Of a stretch of DNA of 64,000 nt, positions 34,765-43,459 are shown one piece after another. The notes beneath the pieces were generated by a model. The model was not told the origin of the DNA, did not search any database, and saw only the letters and a list, made by a program, of their open reading frames with translations. Position numbers and translations under genes: made by a program. Where the stretch lies: the NCBI RefSeq assembly GCF_003731765.1, contig NZ_MOAL01000006.1:564563-628562 (forward strand), written 5' to 3'. The first letter of the stretch is position 1. Every line of letters starts with the position of its first letter. The stretch is from Pseudomonas chlororaphis. GTDB lineage: Bacteria > Pseudomonadota > Gammaproteobacteria > Pseudomonadales > Pseudomonadaceae.

Positions 34765-35619
34765 ATGAAACCCATGCCCGATACCCGTTCCACGCCGATC
34801 ACCGGCATCGACGCCCATGCCCATGTGTTCAGCCGTGCGCTGAACCTGGCCGCCACCCGGCGTTACACCCCCGGCTACGACGCCATGCTTGCGCAGTACC
34901 TGGCGCATCTGCAAAACCACGGCTTGAGCCATGGCGTGCTGGTGCAGCCGAGCTTCCTCGGCACCGACAACAGTTACCTGCTGGCGGCGTTGCAGCAGGC
35001 GCCGGAGCAACTGCGTGCAGTGGTGGTGTTGGAGCGCGACGTCAGCCGCAGCGTGTTGGATGACATGGCCCGACAGGGCGTGGTCGGGGTTCGCCTGAAC
35101 CTGATGGGCAAAGCCTTGCCCGACCTGCTTGACCCGGCCTGGAGGGATTTCTTTGGTCACATCGCCGCCCTTGGCTGGCACATCGAGCTGCACCGCCACG
35201 TGGAGGATTTGCCCGGGCTGGTCCGCCAACTGCTGCCCTTCGGCAGCCCGCTGGTTATCGACCATTTCGGCCGCCCGGATGCGCGCCTGGGCCTGGATCA
35301 ACCCGGCTTTCACCAGCTGCTGGAATTGGGGCTGGGCGGGCAACTGTGGATGAAAGTGTCCGGCATCTATCGGCTGGCAGGGACCGACCCGCAGAACCTC
35401 GACTTTGCCCGTGCGGCTCTGCCACTGCTGGTACAAAGCTTCGGCCCGCGCCGGCTGGTCTGGGGCAGCGACTGGCCCCACACCCAACACGAAGCAACCG
35501 TCGGTTTCGGCAGCGTGGTGGAACAACTGGCGGAGCTGGGCTGCTCGGCGGCGTTAAGGCACGCGCTGCTGGTGGAGGCGCCGAGCGTGTTGTTTGGTTT
35601 TGAGGGTGGGCGGGGTTAG
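34765..35619 (+). CDS. Second pyrone-dicarboxylate-lactonase-like amidohydrolase
   Basis: 284 residues; a TIM-barrel amidohydrolase-2 protein paralogous to 30539-31402. Motifs: GIDAHAHVFSR (HxH), VVGVRLNLMG, LVIDHFGRPDARLG and LVWGSDWPHTQHE. Relative to its paralogue it keeps the metal ligands but differs around the substrate pocket. It follows the MFS carrier gene by 19 bases on the same strand, suggesting one transcript. ATG 34765 or 34774 could start it; neither has a strong site. A role in hydrolysing a lactone imported by the carrier is an inference. Confidence 0.8.
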   Translation: MKPMPDTRSTPITGIDAHAHVFSRALNLAATRRYTPGYDAMLAQYLAHLQNHGLSHGVLVQPSFLGTDNSYLLAALQQAPEQLRAVVVLERDVSRSVLDDMARQGVVGVRLNLMGKALPDLLDPAWRDFFGHIAALGWHIELHRHVEDLPGLVRQLLPFGSPLVIDHFGRPDARLGLDQPGFHQLLELGLGGQLWMKVSGIYRLAGTDPQNLDFARAALPLLVQSFGPRRLVWGSDWPHTQHEATVGFGSVVEQLAELGCSAALRHALLVEAPSVLFGFEGGRG

Positions 35620-35751
35620 GCGTTGAAAGGCCGCGGAGCGGGGTAGGGGCGATTACATTGGCTGGCGCTTCTTTCCACACTGACCGAGCGCTTGGAAAGG
35701 TAGTATGGCCACCCGCAAGCTCGGGTGCTAAAGGACGAAAAGTAGAGAATT

Positions 35752-36045
35752 ATGGACAATCAACGTGATGTGCAGCGCGTAATCGTTGCGTTCTTGATCA
35801 TTATCGCCAGCCTCGGCGGCATTGCTTTTGTTGGCTGCCTGGCCAGCCCTCCCGGTTTTTTCCCTGGCCTGAGAATGGTGCTGGCGATCATCGCCCTAGG
35901 GCTGACCTGCCTGCTGTGCTACCCGCTGGTGATCGCTTACTGGCTGGTCTCCGGTCGACCGACCAGCGTGCGCAACCTACTGGTTATCCATACCGTGGCA
36001 TTAGGCGCATTTGCGGCGTGGTATGGGGTGATTGTTTTTGATTGA
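35752..36045 (+). CDS. Small membrane protein of unknown function
   Basis: 97 residues with three predicted helices, at about 9-30, 40-62 and 74-94. There is no signal-type charge distribution and I do not recognise the family. It begins MDNQRDVQRVIVAF and ends AWYGVIVFD. A GTAGAG lies about 8 bases before ATG 35752, making it a credible gene. It stands alone between the hydrolase and a 594-base stretch without genes. Base composition is lower in GC than the left neighbours. Confidence 0.6.
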   Translation: MDNQRDVQRVIVAFLIIIASLGGIAFVGCLASPPGFFPGLRMVLAIIALGLTCLLCYPLVIAYWLVSGRPTSVRNLLVIHTVALGAFAAWYGVIVFD

Positions 36046-36639
36046 GGGGCGTGAATCGCCCCGGATTTCGTAGAGACCTCCAAGCCTTGAAATGAGGTCC
36101 ATAAAAAGGTGCCATATGCGCCTGCATCATCGTCGTGCCGACGTCTTCCTCGTCCCATCCAGCGCACTGAGGAGGCTTGAGCGGCATCTGTTAGCCCCGG
36201 CAGCTTCCTCGACTGTTGCGAAGAAATAAATTGCCTCTGGCTTTCGTACTCACAAGGTGACCGCTGTTGGCTGAAAGCAGCTGCTTACAAGGGCAGAGCT
36301 CGGCCAGTTTTCCTTAAAAATGAAGAAGATGCTCATCTCAAGAGCTTGGCCGCGGTAAGGCCGATTGCCCAGTCCTCCAAAGCACATAGCTCAGCGTTGA
36401 ATCCGACGCTCCAACACTCACTCTGCCCCCCGCCCCTTACGGTTTTGTCGTCCTGACTTTTGATGTCGACAGTTCCCCGTCCGATGAAATTAAGCAGTTC
36501 TCTTACACATAAAATTGCTCGTCATACATTTGTATAGTCGAACGTTCAGTGGTGTGGAATATGACGATTTTCACCTTCGTCGAACGTGCATACCCTTCGA
36601 ATAGGCAGTGTCGATTACTAAAACAAAAGGAGACGAGCT
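36046..36639. other. Gene-free, lower-GC stretch before the permease operon
   Basis: 594 bases with no ORF that has sensible codon use; stop codons are scattered in all frames. The right 100 bases are A/T-rich (around 36500-36545, e.g. CATACATTTGTATAG) and precede the permease ribosome site AAAGGAGA, so the promoter of the permease operon should lie there. The motif TCGAACGT occurs at 36538-36545 and again at 36579-36586 on either side of the putative promoter region; it could be regulator half-sites. I see no RNA gene or mobile element. Confidence 0.5.
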
Positions 36640-38040
36640 ATGCCTATTCAGTCAGAACACGATCCGCGCTTGAAGCGTGCACTCAAGACGCGACACATCA
36701 GCATGTTGGCCCTCGGCGGGGTCATTGGCGCAGGGTTATTCGTAGGCTCCAGCGCAGTCATCGCTTCAACCGGTCCAGGCGCTTTTATCACTTATGCCAT
36801 CACCGGTCTCATCGTTGCTCTCGTGATGCGCATGCTCGGTGAAATGGCTGCTGCGCATCCTTCAAAGGGCTCGTTCGTTGACTACGCTCGCATGGCTTTT
36901 GGCCGGCCGGCGGGTTACATGACGGGTTGGCTCTACTGGTATTTTTGGGTCATCGTCGTCGGCTTCGAAGCCGTTGTCGGCGGGCAGATCATCAATGGCT
37001 GGTTCCCTGATGTACCGGTCTGGGTGATTGCCCTTGGCCTGATGGTCAGCATGACCCTGCTGAATCTGATGTCGGTGCACTCGTTCGGGGAAGCCGAATA
37101 CTGGTTCGCCGGCATCAAGGTCGTGGCTATCGTGGTATTCCTGGCCGTTGCGGGGGCTTATGTCTTCAACCTGTGGCCGGGATCGACCGCAAGCTTCAGC
37201 AACCTTACCGCGCACGGTGGATTCCTGCCCCACGGTGTAGCGTCGCTGTTCACCGGAGTCGTCGTGGTCATCTTCTCGATGACCGGCGTGGAAGTGGCCA
37301 CCCTCGCCGCGGCCGAGTCCGAAGACCCTTCACGCAACATCCGCAAGGCTGTGAATACCGTGATGGTGCGGATTCTGGTGTTCTTCGTATTGGCGACGTT
37401 TTTCATCGTGGTTGCACAGCCTTGGACGGACATCGTTCCAGGCAAGTCCCCCTTTGTGACCACCCTTGAACGCATCGGCATTCCTGGTGCGGGCGACATG
37501 CTCACCGTGGTGATTTTGGTGGCAGTGCTGTCGGTACTGAACGCCGGGCTGTACACCTCGTCACGCCTGCTGTTTGTGCTTGCTTCTAATGATGAGGCAC
37601 CGCGCTGGGTCGCTGCCGTCAGCAAAAGGGGCGTTCCGGTACGTGGCGTGCTTGCTTCGACATTGGTGGGTTATGGATGTGTGGTCATCGCGGCACTCTG
37701 GCCCGACACCGTATTCCAGTTCCTCATCAACTCCTCCGGCACGGTGTTCCTGTTCGTCTACCTGGTTATCTGCCTGTCGCAAATCAAGCTTCGCCCCAAA
37801 TGGGTGGCAGAGGGGACGCTGAAGTTTGCCATGTGGGGCCATCCCTGGCTGCCGCTGTTAGTCACTGCCGCGATTATTGCCGTACTGGTCAGCATGGCCT
37901 TTGACCCGACGATGCGTATCAGCCTTGTGCAATGCCTGCTTGCGATTGCTGCAATAGCTGCCTCCTACGCTCTGTTGCGCGCGTCTCGCGCCCGTCGCAG
38001 CAACGCCACCGCCAAGGCCGACCCGGCCAGCAGTCTCTAG
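36640..38040 (+). CDS. Amino acid permease (GABA permease-like, APC superfamily)
   Basis: 466 residues with about 12 transmembrane helices. It opens HISMLALGGVIGAGLFVGSSAVIASTGPGA, the APC consensus (GGVIGAGLF), and has a later VFSMTGVEVATLAAAESEDPSRNIRKAVN, the GabP/AAT-type loop. AAAGGAGA is 7 bases before ATG 36640. It is first in a run of permease, FAD oxidase, cupin and aldehyde dehydrogenase with gaps of 51, 12 and 65 bases, so an operon is likely. It would bring in the amine or amino acid that the downstream enzymes deaminate. GC is somewhat lower than in the left part of the window. Confidence 0.9.
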   Translation: MPIQSEHDPRLKRALKTRHISMLALGGVIGAGLFVGSSAVIASTGPGAFITYAITGLIVALVMRMLGEMAAAHPSKGSFVDYARMAFGRPAGYMTGWLYWYFWVIVVGFEAVVGGQIINGWFPDVPVWVIALGLMVSMTLLNLMSVHSFGEAEYWFAGIKVVAIVVFLAVAGAYVFNLWPGSTASFSNLTAHGGFLPHGVASLFTGVVVVIFSMTGVEVATLAAAESEDPSRNIRKAVNTVMVRILVFFVLATFFIVVAQPWTDIVPGKSPFVTTLERIGIPGAGDMLTVVILVAVLSVLNAGLYTSSRLLFVLASNDEAPRWVAAVSKRGVPVRGVLASTLVGYGCVVIAALWPDTVFQFLINSSGTVFLFVYLVICLSQIKLRPKWVAEGTLKFAMWGHPWLPLLVTAAIIAVLVSMAFDPTMRISLVQCLLAIAAIAASYALLRASRARRSNATAKADPASSL

Positions 38041-38091
38041 CGTACACAGCCGTTTCAGATGGGCCCCATGTTCAGGGTAGGAAGCCAATAA

Positions 38092-39474
38092 ATGTCAGCG
38101 AAATTTGATTTGACCCAGTTGCCCAATCAGCCGCTTTGGTTCGAGGCTAGTGAGCATCGCGAGCGCTTGGAAAACACAGAGCAAGCCGATGTCGTCATCA
38201 TCGGCGCGGGGTACACAGGACTGTGGACGGCGTATTACCTGCTCAAAAGTGATCCGTCTCTGCGCGTGGTGCTGTTGGAAAAACACCAGGTCGGCTTCGG
38301 CGCCTCCGGACGTAATGGCGGGTGGGCATCGGCGATTTTCCCGATTTCCCTGGACCGGGTGGCGCAGATGTATTCCCACCAGGCTGCGCTGAATCTGCAG
38401 TTTGCCATGAATGATACGGTCGATGAAATCGGTCGGGTGCTCAACCTCGAAGGCGTCGAGGCGGACTACGCCAAGCAGGGCTTCCTCTCGCTGGCCCGGA
38501 GTGCACCGCAGCTTGAACGGGTGCGGGCAACGGTCGACGCGTCGACGCGCTTTGGTTTACCGGACCAGTGGCAGGCTCTGGATGCGGCGCAAGCCAGCGC
38601 CAGGCTCGGCGCCCATGGTGTGTTGGGCGGGCTGTACACCGAGCATTGCGCGCTGATTCACCCTGGAAAACTGGTGCGTGGTCTGGCGAAGCTGGTCGAG
38701 CGGATGGGGGCGAAGATCTATGAAGGCTCAGCCGTCACAGAGCAAGCGCCAGGGGTGGTCCGCACGGCGCAGGGTTCGGTGAGGGCAGGGTTCACCGTGC
38801 GTGCCACAGAGGCCTTCACCTCGCAACAACCTGGCTACTCGCGTTTCGTCATCCCGCTGTACTCACTGGTGCTGGCCACGGAGCCCTTACCGCGAGACCT
38901 GCTCGCCCGGTTAAACCTCAATCATCGTCTGGCCTTCAATGACATGCGTCACCTGCGCGTTTACGCACAGGTGACGGCAGAAGGGCGCCTGGTGTTCGGT
39001 GGTCGCGGTGCTCCCTATCAATGGGGCTCACGGATAACCGAGCAGGCCGATTTGGTGGACAACGTGCATAGCAAGATCCACGAGACGCTGATCGAGTTTT
39101 TCCCGGCGCTGGCGGACGCACGCATCAGCCATCGTTGGGGTGGCGCACTCGGTGTTTCTCGTGACTGGTGCCCGACGGTGAGCATGGATCGCAAGAACCG
39201 CATTGCATGGGCCGGCAACTACGTTGGCGATGGCGTCGCCACCAGCAACCTGGCTGGGCGTGTCCTGCGCAATCTGATTCTGGAACAAGACGAAGACATC
39301 AACGCATTGCCTTTCGTCAATCATCGCTCGCCATCGTGGGAGCCTGAGCCACTGCGCTGGATCGGTATCAACGGTGGCCTCGCCGCCGCCTCGCTGAGCG
39401 ATTTCGAAGAGCGCATCACCCACCGTCCATCCCGTACTGCGAAGTTGCTTGAAAAGCTGACCGGTGCGCATTAA
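38092..39474 (+). CDS. FAD-dependent oxidoreductase, PuuB/OrdL-like
   Basis: 460 residues of the DAO fold. The dinucleotide-binding motif is VVIIGAGYTGLWTAYYL near residue 35, followed by LLEKHQVGFGASGRNGGW, the PuuB/OrdL/amine-oxidase signature. Toward the C-terminus are YAQVTAEGRLVFGGRG, RISHRWGGALGVSRDWCPTV and NYVGDGVATSNLAGR. Known relatives oxidise gamma-glutamylputrescine or other primary amines with O2 to aldehyde, ammonia and peroxide. Its place before an MmsA-type dehydrogenase suggests that the aldehyde formed is a semialdehyde such as malonate or methylmalonate semialdehyde, i.e. from a beta-amino acid; this is inference. It is 51 bases from the permease gene. Confidence 0.88.
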   Translation: MSAKFDLTQLPNQPLWFEASEHRERLENTEQADVVIIGAGYTGLWTAYYLLKSDPSLRVVLLEKHQVGFGASGRNGGWASAIFPISLDRVAQMYSHQAALNLQFAMNDTVDEIGRVLNLEGVEADYAKQGFLSLARSAPQLERVRATVDASTRFGLPDQWQALDAAQASARLGAHGVLGGLYTEHCALIHPGKLVRGLAKLVERMGAKIYEGSAVTEQAPGVVRTAQGSVRAGFTVRATEAFTSQQPGYSRFVIPLYSLVLATEPLPRDLLARLNLNHRLAFNDMRHLRVYAQVTAEGRLVFGGRGAPYQWGSRITEQADLVDNVHSKIHETLIEFFPALADARISHRWGGALGVSRDWCPTVSMDRKNRIAWAGNYVGDGVATSNLAGRVLRNLILEQDEDINALPFVNHRSPSWEPEPLRWIGINGGLAAASLSDFEERITHRPSRTAKLLEKLTGAH

Positions 39475-39486
39475 CAGGAGAATGCT

Positions 39487-39837
39487 GTGACAACTTTCAC
39501 GATTATCAAGGCTGCCGCCATCGAGTCGCTGCCGTTAAAACCTGCGGGCCAGCGTGCTGGCGCGGACAAAGGCGACCCACAGATTGCGCTCCAGCAACTG
39601 GCACCCGAGGCCGTGGGCAACCTCGGTGTCTGGGAGTGCCAGCCCGGCGGGTGGCCGGTGGTCGATCGTCCTGACACCGAATTCACTTACATCCTCTCGG
39701 GCCGCGCGGTGTTAACCGATGACTCTTCCGGTGAAGAGGTGCTGGTGACCGGCGGCGACCTGATCATCCTGCCGCCTGGCTGGACCGGACGCTGGGATGT
39801 GCTCGAGACGGTCAGGAAGGTCTATGCGATCTATTGA
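39487..39837 (+). CDS. Cupin-domain protein (DUF861-like)
   Basis: 116 residues from a GTG at 39487, with AGGAG 7 bases upstream. A single small cupin barrel (FTYILSGRAVLTDD, then GGDLIILPPGWTGRWDV). The usual His ligands of cupin metal sites are largely missing, as in the DUF861/EutQ-like subgroup. These small cupins are found beside PuuB-like oxidases in polyamine and amino-acid pathways, with an unknown role. It lies 12 bases after the oxidase and 65 before the dehydrogenase. Confidence 0.82.
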   Translation: MTTFTIIKAAAIESLPLKPAGQRAGADKGDPQIALQQLAPEAVGNLGVWECQPGGWPVVDRPDTEFTYILSGRAVLTDDSSGEEVLVTGGDLIILPPGWTGRWDVLETVRKVYAIY

Positions 39838-39902
39838 TCTACCGGTTCCCCCGACGACGACACACGCCCCTCTGCGCATCATTCAAGATTGAGAGAAAAT
39901 CC

Positions 39903-41414
39903 ATGACCCACTCCATTACAAACTGGATCTCCGGCACTCGTACGCAAGCGACCAGCGGTCAGCAACAGCCGGTCTACAACCCCGCGACCGGTGTTGTTAC
40001 CGGCACGGTCCAACTGGCCAGCCATGCCGACGTGGATTCCGCCGTCGCTAGCGCCAAGGCGGCGTTCCCGGCCTGGAGCAACCTGTCGCCGTTGCGCCGT
40101 TCACGAGTGCTCAACAAATTTCTGGCGCTGCTCAACGAACACCGTGACGACCTGGCCCGGTTGATCACCGCTGAGCACGGCAAGGTCTTCACCGACGCCC
40201 AAGGCGAAGTCATGCGCGGCATCGAGATCGTCGAGTTCGCCTGCGGCGCGCCACAATTGCTCAAGACCGACTTCACCGATCAGGTCAGTACCAACATCGA
40301 CAACTGGACGCTGCGCCAACCGCTCGGTGTGGTGGCCGGTGTCACACCGTTTAACTTCCCGGTCATGGTGCCGATGTGGATGTTCCCGGTGGCATTGGCG
40401 ACCGGGAACACCTTCGTGCTCAAGCCCAGCCCCATCGACCCGAGCCCGAGCCTGTTCATTGCCGAGCTGCTCAAAAAGGCCGGCCTGCCGGACGGCGTAT
40501 TCAACGTTGTGCAAGGTGACAAGGAGGCAGTGAACGCGCTGCTCGAACACCCCGACGTGCAGGCGATTTCCTTCGTCGGTTCCACGCCCATTGCCAACCA
40601 CATCTATGAGGTCGGCGCCCACCACGGCAAACGTGTCCAGGCGTTGGGCGGGGCCAAGAATCACTTGGTGGTGATGCCCGACGCGGATATTGACCAAGTC
40701 GTCGACGCATTGATTGGCGCGGCCTACGGGTCAGCGGGCGAGCGCTGCATGGCAATCAGCGTTGCGGTGTTCGTGGGCGACGAAACGGCCGACAAGGTCA
40801 TGCCCAAACTGATCGAACGCACCCGCACGCTGAAGGTGCTTGACGGTACCAATCTGGACGCCGAGATGGGGCCGATAGTGACGCGTGCTGCCCACGAACG
40901 CATCACCGGCTATATCGAGCAGGGCATCAAGGAAGGCGCGACGCTGCTGGTCGATGGCCGGGGTTTCAACGGCGAGGCTGCTGGCGAAGGCTGCGGTGAC
41001 GGCTTCTGGATGGGCGGTACGTTGTTCGATGATGTCACCCCCTCCATGCGCATATACAAGGAAGAGATCTTCGGTCCGGTGCTCGCGTGCATCCGGGTCA
41101 GGGATTTCGCTGAGGCGGTGCAACTGATCAATGACCACGAATTCGGTAATGGTGTGAGCTGCTATACCCGTGACGGCCACATCGCCCGCGAGTTCGGCCG
41201 CCGGATCCAGGTTGGTATGGTTGGCATCAATGTGCCGATCCCAGTGCCCATGGCCTGGCACGGTTTCGGCGGCTGGAAGAAAAGCCTATTCGGAGATATG
41301 CATGCGTACGGAGAGGAGGGGGTGCGTTTCTACACCCGCCAGAAGAGCATCATGCAACGCTGGCCGCAGTCGATTGCCAAGGGCGCGGAGTTCGCAATGC
41401 CGACCAGTCACTGA
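39903..41414 (+). CDS. MmsA-like CoA-acylating aldehyde dehydrogenase
   Basis: 503 residues from ATG 39903. ALDH fold with NAD-binding and the nucleophile Cys282 in GSAGERCMAISVAVF. The position that carries the general-base Glu in ordinary ALDHs is replaced by ALGGAKNH, the hallmark of methylmalonate-semialdehyde dehydrogenases, which use CoA instead of water. MFPVALATGNTFVLKPSPIDPSP and INVPIPVPMAWHGFGGWK also match the MmsA family. It turns (methyl)malonate semialdehyde plus CoA into acetyl- or propionyl-CoA and CO2. The last gene of the permease operon, it ends before a bidirectional terminator. The canonical mmsAB of Pseudomonas lies elsewhere, so this is probably a paralogue. Confidence 0.9.
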   Translation: MTHSITNWISGTRTQATSGQQQPVYNPATGVVTGTVQLASHADVDSAVASAKAAFPAWSNLSPLRRSRVLNKFLALLNEHRDDLARLITAEHGKVFTDAQGEVMRGIEIVEFACGAPQLLKTDFTDQVSTNIDNWTLRQPLGVVAGVTPFNFPVMVPMWMFPVALATGNTFVLKPSPIDPSPSLFIAELLKKAGLPDGVFNVVQGDKEAVNALLEHPDVQAISFVGSTPIANHIYEVGAHHGKRVQALGGAKNHLVVMPDADIDQVVDALIGAAYGSAGERCMAISVAVFVGDETADKVMPKLIERTRTLKVLDGTNLDAEMGPIVTRAAHERITGYIEQGIKEGATLLVDGRGFNGEAAGEGCGDGFWMGGTLFDDVTPSMRIYKEEIFGPVLACIRVRDFAEAVQLINDHEFGNGVSCYTRDGHIAREFGRRIQVGMVGINVPIPVPMAWHGFGGWKKSLFGDMHAYGEEGVRFYTRQKSIMQRWPQSIAKGAEFAMPTSH

Positions 41415-41433
41415 CGCGTTGCGCTAGTTGAAC

Positions 41434-41468
41434 GCAAACGGCCCCGCCCACGCAGCGGGGCCGTTTGC
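41434..41468. terminator. Bidirectional rho-independent terminator
   Basis: Perfect 14-bp stem (GCAAACGGCCCCGC with its complement, 41434-41447 and 41455-41468). It lies between the convergent dehydrogenase (stop 41414) and PucR gene (stop 41472) and can serve both. Confidence 0.88.
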
Positions 41469-41471
41469 ATT

Positions 41472-42926
41472 TCAGTGATGGTCCTCGAACAGTTCGGTGC
41501 TCTTGCCGGCCTGGATCGCAATCCAGAAGCGCGCTATGCCTTGAGTGGTGGTGGGTTTGATGCCGGTCAATTGTTCCACCTGCTTGAGTCGATAGACGAG
41601 CGTTTGTCGATGCACGCCAAGATCCACGGCGGTGGCTTTCCAGTTGCCGTCGTTTTCGAGGAAGGTTATGAGCGTCTGCAACAGCGCCGCGCCCTGCACA
41701 CGGTCGTGCTCAATGAGCGGACCGAGGTAGCGACCGACCAGTGCCCGGGCTTCCGCCAGGGATTTAGGCGCCATGATCAGCCCGGTCTCGGCTTCCCCAT
41801 AACGCAGTGCCGTTGCGCCAAGTTCTTCAGCCTGGGTCAGTGCCAGGCGCGCTTGGCGAACGCTTTCGCGAAAGCCCGTGGCCATTGCGATGGGCCCGCT
41901 GATGCCGATCACTGTGCCTGCGCCAAGATTAACTCGCAGGGAATCGATCGCTTCGATGTCGTCCCGGCACAGGGCCAGCAGCAGACCTTTGTCCGCCAAC
42001 AGCAATGGCGTTGAGTGGTGCACGGGTGGGGCCTGATGGATCTCGCTCGCAGACCAAGGGCCATTGACGTCAGGCTGGATCGCTAGGCTCACCAACGTGC
42101 CGTCAAGGCTGCGGCGTTCCAGAAGCGGACGAGCGAGCGTCAATTCCGTCTCGTTCTCCAGCAGGCTGCGCAGCAAGGCCGCGCCCTCTTCACGTTGTTG
42201 ATCGCGATAGATCATCAGTCGCTCAAGCTCCACGCCGAGCAGGCCGATCAACGACCGCACCAGAATGGAGTCACCCTGTGTGCGTTTGCCAGTGTGGGCC
42301 ATCCTCAAAGCTGCACGCGTGCGACCACCGATCGGGATGCGCTCGACCTGCTCTGGCGCCTGTTTTGTGGTCCATCCGGTGTCGAGTATGGTGTTGCCAC
42401 TTTGTACGTCCTCAATGGCCAGCGTCAGATTGAGTGAGTTGGCAAGGATGGACAGGCGACCGGCCATGTCGGGCGCTTTGTGCAGCGCTTCGGCGTAGGT
42501 CTGGAACAGACGTTCACTGGCATTGAAGCGTTCGCGCTGGGCCTGGAGGACACTTTCAATTACGTAGTGCGAGAGCTTCACGAATTCGAGATCGAAACTA
42601 GCTTGCAGCACGGGAAACAGAAGACGATCCGCGGCCTCCAGAAACGGCTGCGAGAGTTGCGGTGCATCTGGGCGGGGAGCGACAACCAATGCGCTGGCGC
42701 TGCTCTGCACCAGTTGCTGCAGCCACGTGACCTGGTCCAGTGGCGCGGTGGGAATACCCAGCCCGGTGGTCATGACCAGGTCGCCGGGTGAAATCCAGCG
42801 CCACGGGTCGGGCAGGTCAACCGCATGGGCCCAGGTGATATGCCTGTTAACGCCGGCCAAGCCGGCGACTGGTAATAGTTTCAGCAGTTCGATATTCATC
42901 AGATCCTGAACTGTGAGCATGGTCAT
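41472..42926 (-). CDS. PucR-family transcriptional regulator
   Basis: 484 residues. An N-terminal PucR domain (DLPDPWRWISPGDLVMTTGLGI) is present, then a central GGDEF-like/CdaR linker region, and a C-terminal PucR-type helix-turn-helix (TLITFLENDGNWKATAVDLGVHRQTLVYRLKQVEQLTG). PucR/CdaR regulators typically activate purine, amine or amino-acid catabolic genes. It is convergent with the permease-oxidase-cupin-dehydrogenase operon, so it is the best local candidate for controlling it, perhaps through the spaced TCGAACGT motifs upstream of the permease. ATG 42926 or 42920 could start it. Confidence 0.88.
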   Translation of the reverse strand: MTMLTVQDLMNIELLKLLPVAGLAGVNRHITWAHAVDLPDPWRWISPGDLVMTTGLGIPTAPLDQVTWLQQLVQSSASALVVAPRPDAPQLSQPFLEAADRLLFPVLQASFDLEFVKLSHYVIESVLQAQRERFNASERLFQTYAEALHKAPDMAGRLSILANSLNLTLAIEDVQSGNTILDTGWTTKQAPEQVERIPIGGRTRAALRMAHTGKRTQGDSILVRSLIGLLGVELERLMIYRDQQREEGAALLRSLLENETELTLARPLLERRSLDGTLVSLAIQPDVNGPWSASEIHQAPPVHHSTPLLLADKGLLLALCRDDIEAIDSLRVNLGAGTVIGISGPIAMATGFRESVRQARLALTQAEELGATALRYGEAETGLIMAPKSLAEARALVGRYLGPLIEHDRVQGAALLQTLITFLENDGNWKATAVDLGVHRQTLVYRLKQVEQLTGIKPTTTQGIARFWIAIQAGKSTELFEDHH

Positions 42927-43363
42927 ACCAGTGTGCGATTAGGATTCGGAATGGTACCGGGTGGGTGCGGATGGAGCCATGATCAGGAGGTAATTCCTGG
43001 GGCTGGCCTGTCTGAAGAAGGCTTTGATGGGTTTTGACGACGCACGGGTAAACGTTTCTGGCACCGTTGACTATGATTGTGTTGCCAAACCGAAGAACAC
43101 TCGGAGCAAGCTAATTAGCGTCCATGTAACCGCTGCGCCCGGCATCACGCGCTAGGGAGTTTGCATCTGGGATAGTCTGCTCAATCGTATCGATCCACCG
43201 ATACGCGGCACTTGTTTTGATGGCAAGGTCACATGCAACAGTCGTTTCGCTGGTACCTGGAAGGCCGCTGAAGAAAGGGTATTGAAAGGGGAGGGTTGCG
43301 CAAATGCATCGTAATGATGCGCAGACGATATAGAAATGACGCGGCAGAAATGACGAATCCCGG
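42927..43363. other. Gene-poor stretch left of the island repeat
   Basis: 437 bases between the PucR start and the left copy of the 59-bp repeat. An open minus-strand frame (43111-43449) reads into the repeat, has poor codon use and no recognisable domain, and I do not treat it as a gene. The GC content drops toward the right. The A-rich 43318-43363 has degenerate blocks (GACG/AAATGACG) that may be remnants of an older insertion. I see nothing else here. Confidence 0.45.
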
Positions 43364-43422
43364 AAACGACAAAGCGCTGAATAATCAGGGCTTTGTCGTT
43401 TGAAATAAGGCGGAGGCGAAGA
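43364..43422. repeat. Left copy of a 59-bp direct repeat of the tRNA-Ser 3' end (att-like)
   Basis: Matches 45406-45464 at 56 of 59 positions (differences at 43376, 43408 and 43419). It contains a degraded copy of the tRNA-Ser terminator hairpin and the last 11 bases of the tRNA gene (GGCGGAGGCG in plus orientation). The copy lacks the 3' CCA-encoding TGG (AGG here) and so is not a functional tRNA end. Such displaced 3' ends are what site-specific integration at a tRNA gene leaves at the far side of an element. Confidence 0.85.
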
Positions 43423-43459
43423 TACCCGACGGCATAAAAAATTCGACACCTATAGGTAA

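Noticed and set aside
43111..43449. 112-residue minus-strand frame at the left edge of the island
   Set aside because: Runs through the displaced tRNA repeat, has no start site, no family and no sensible codon use.
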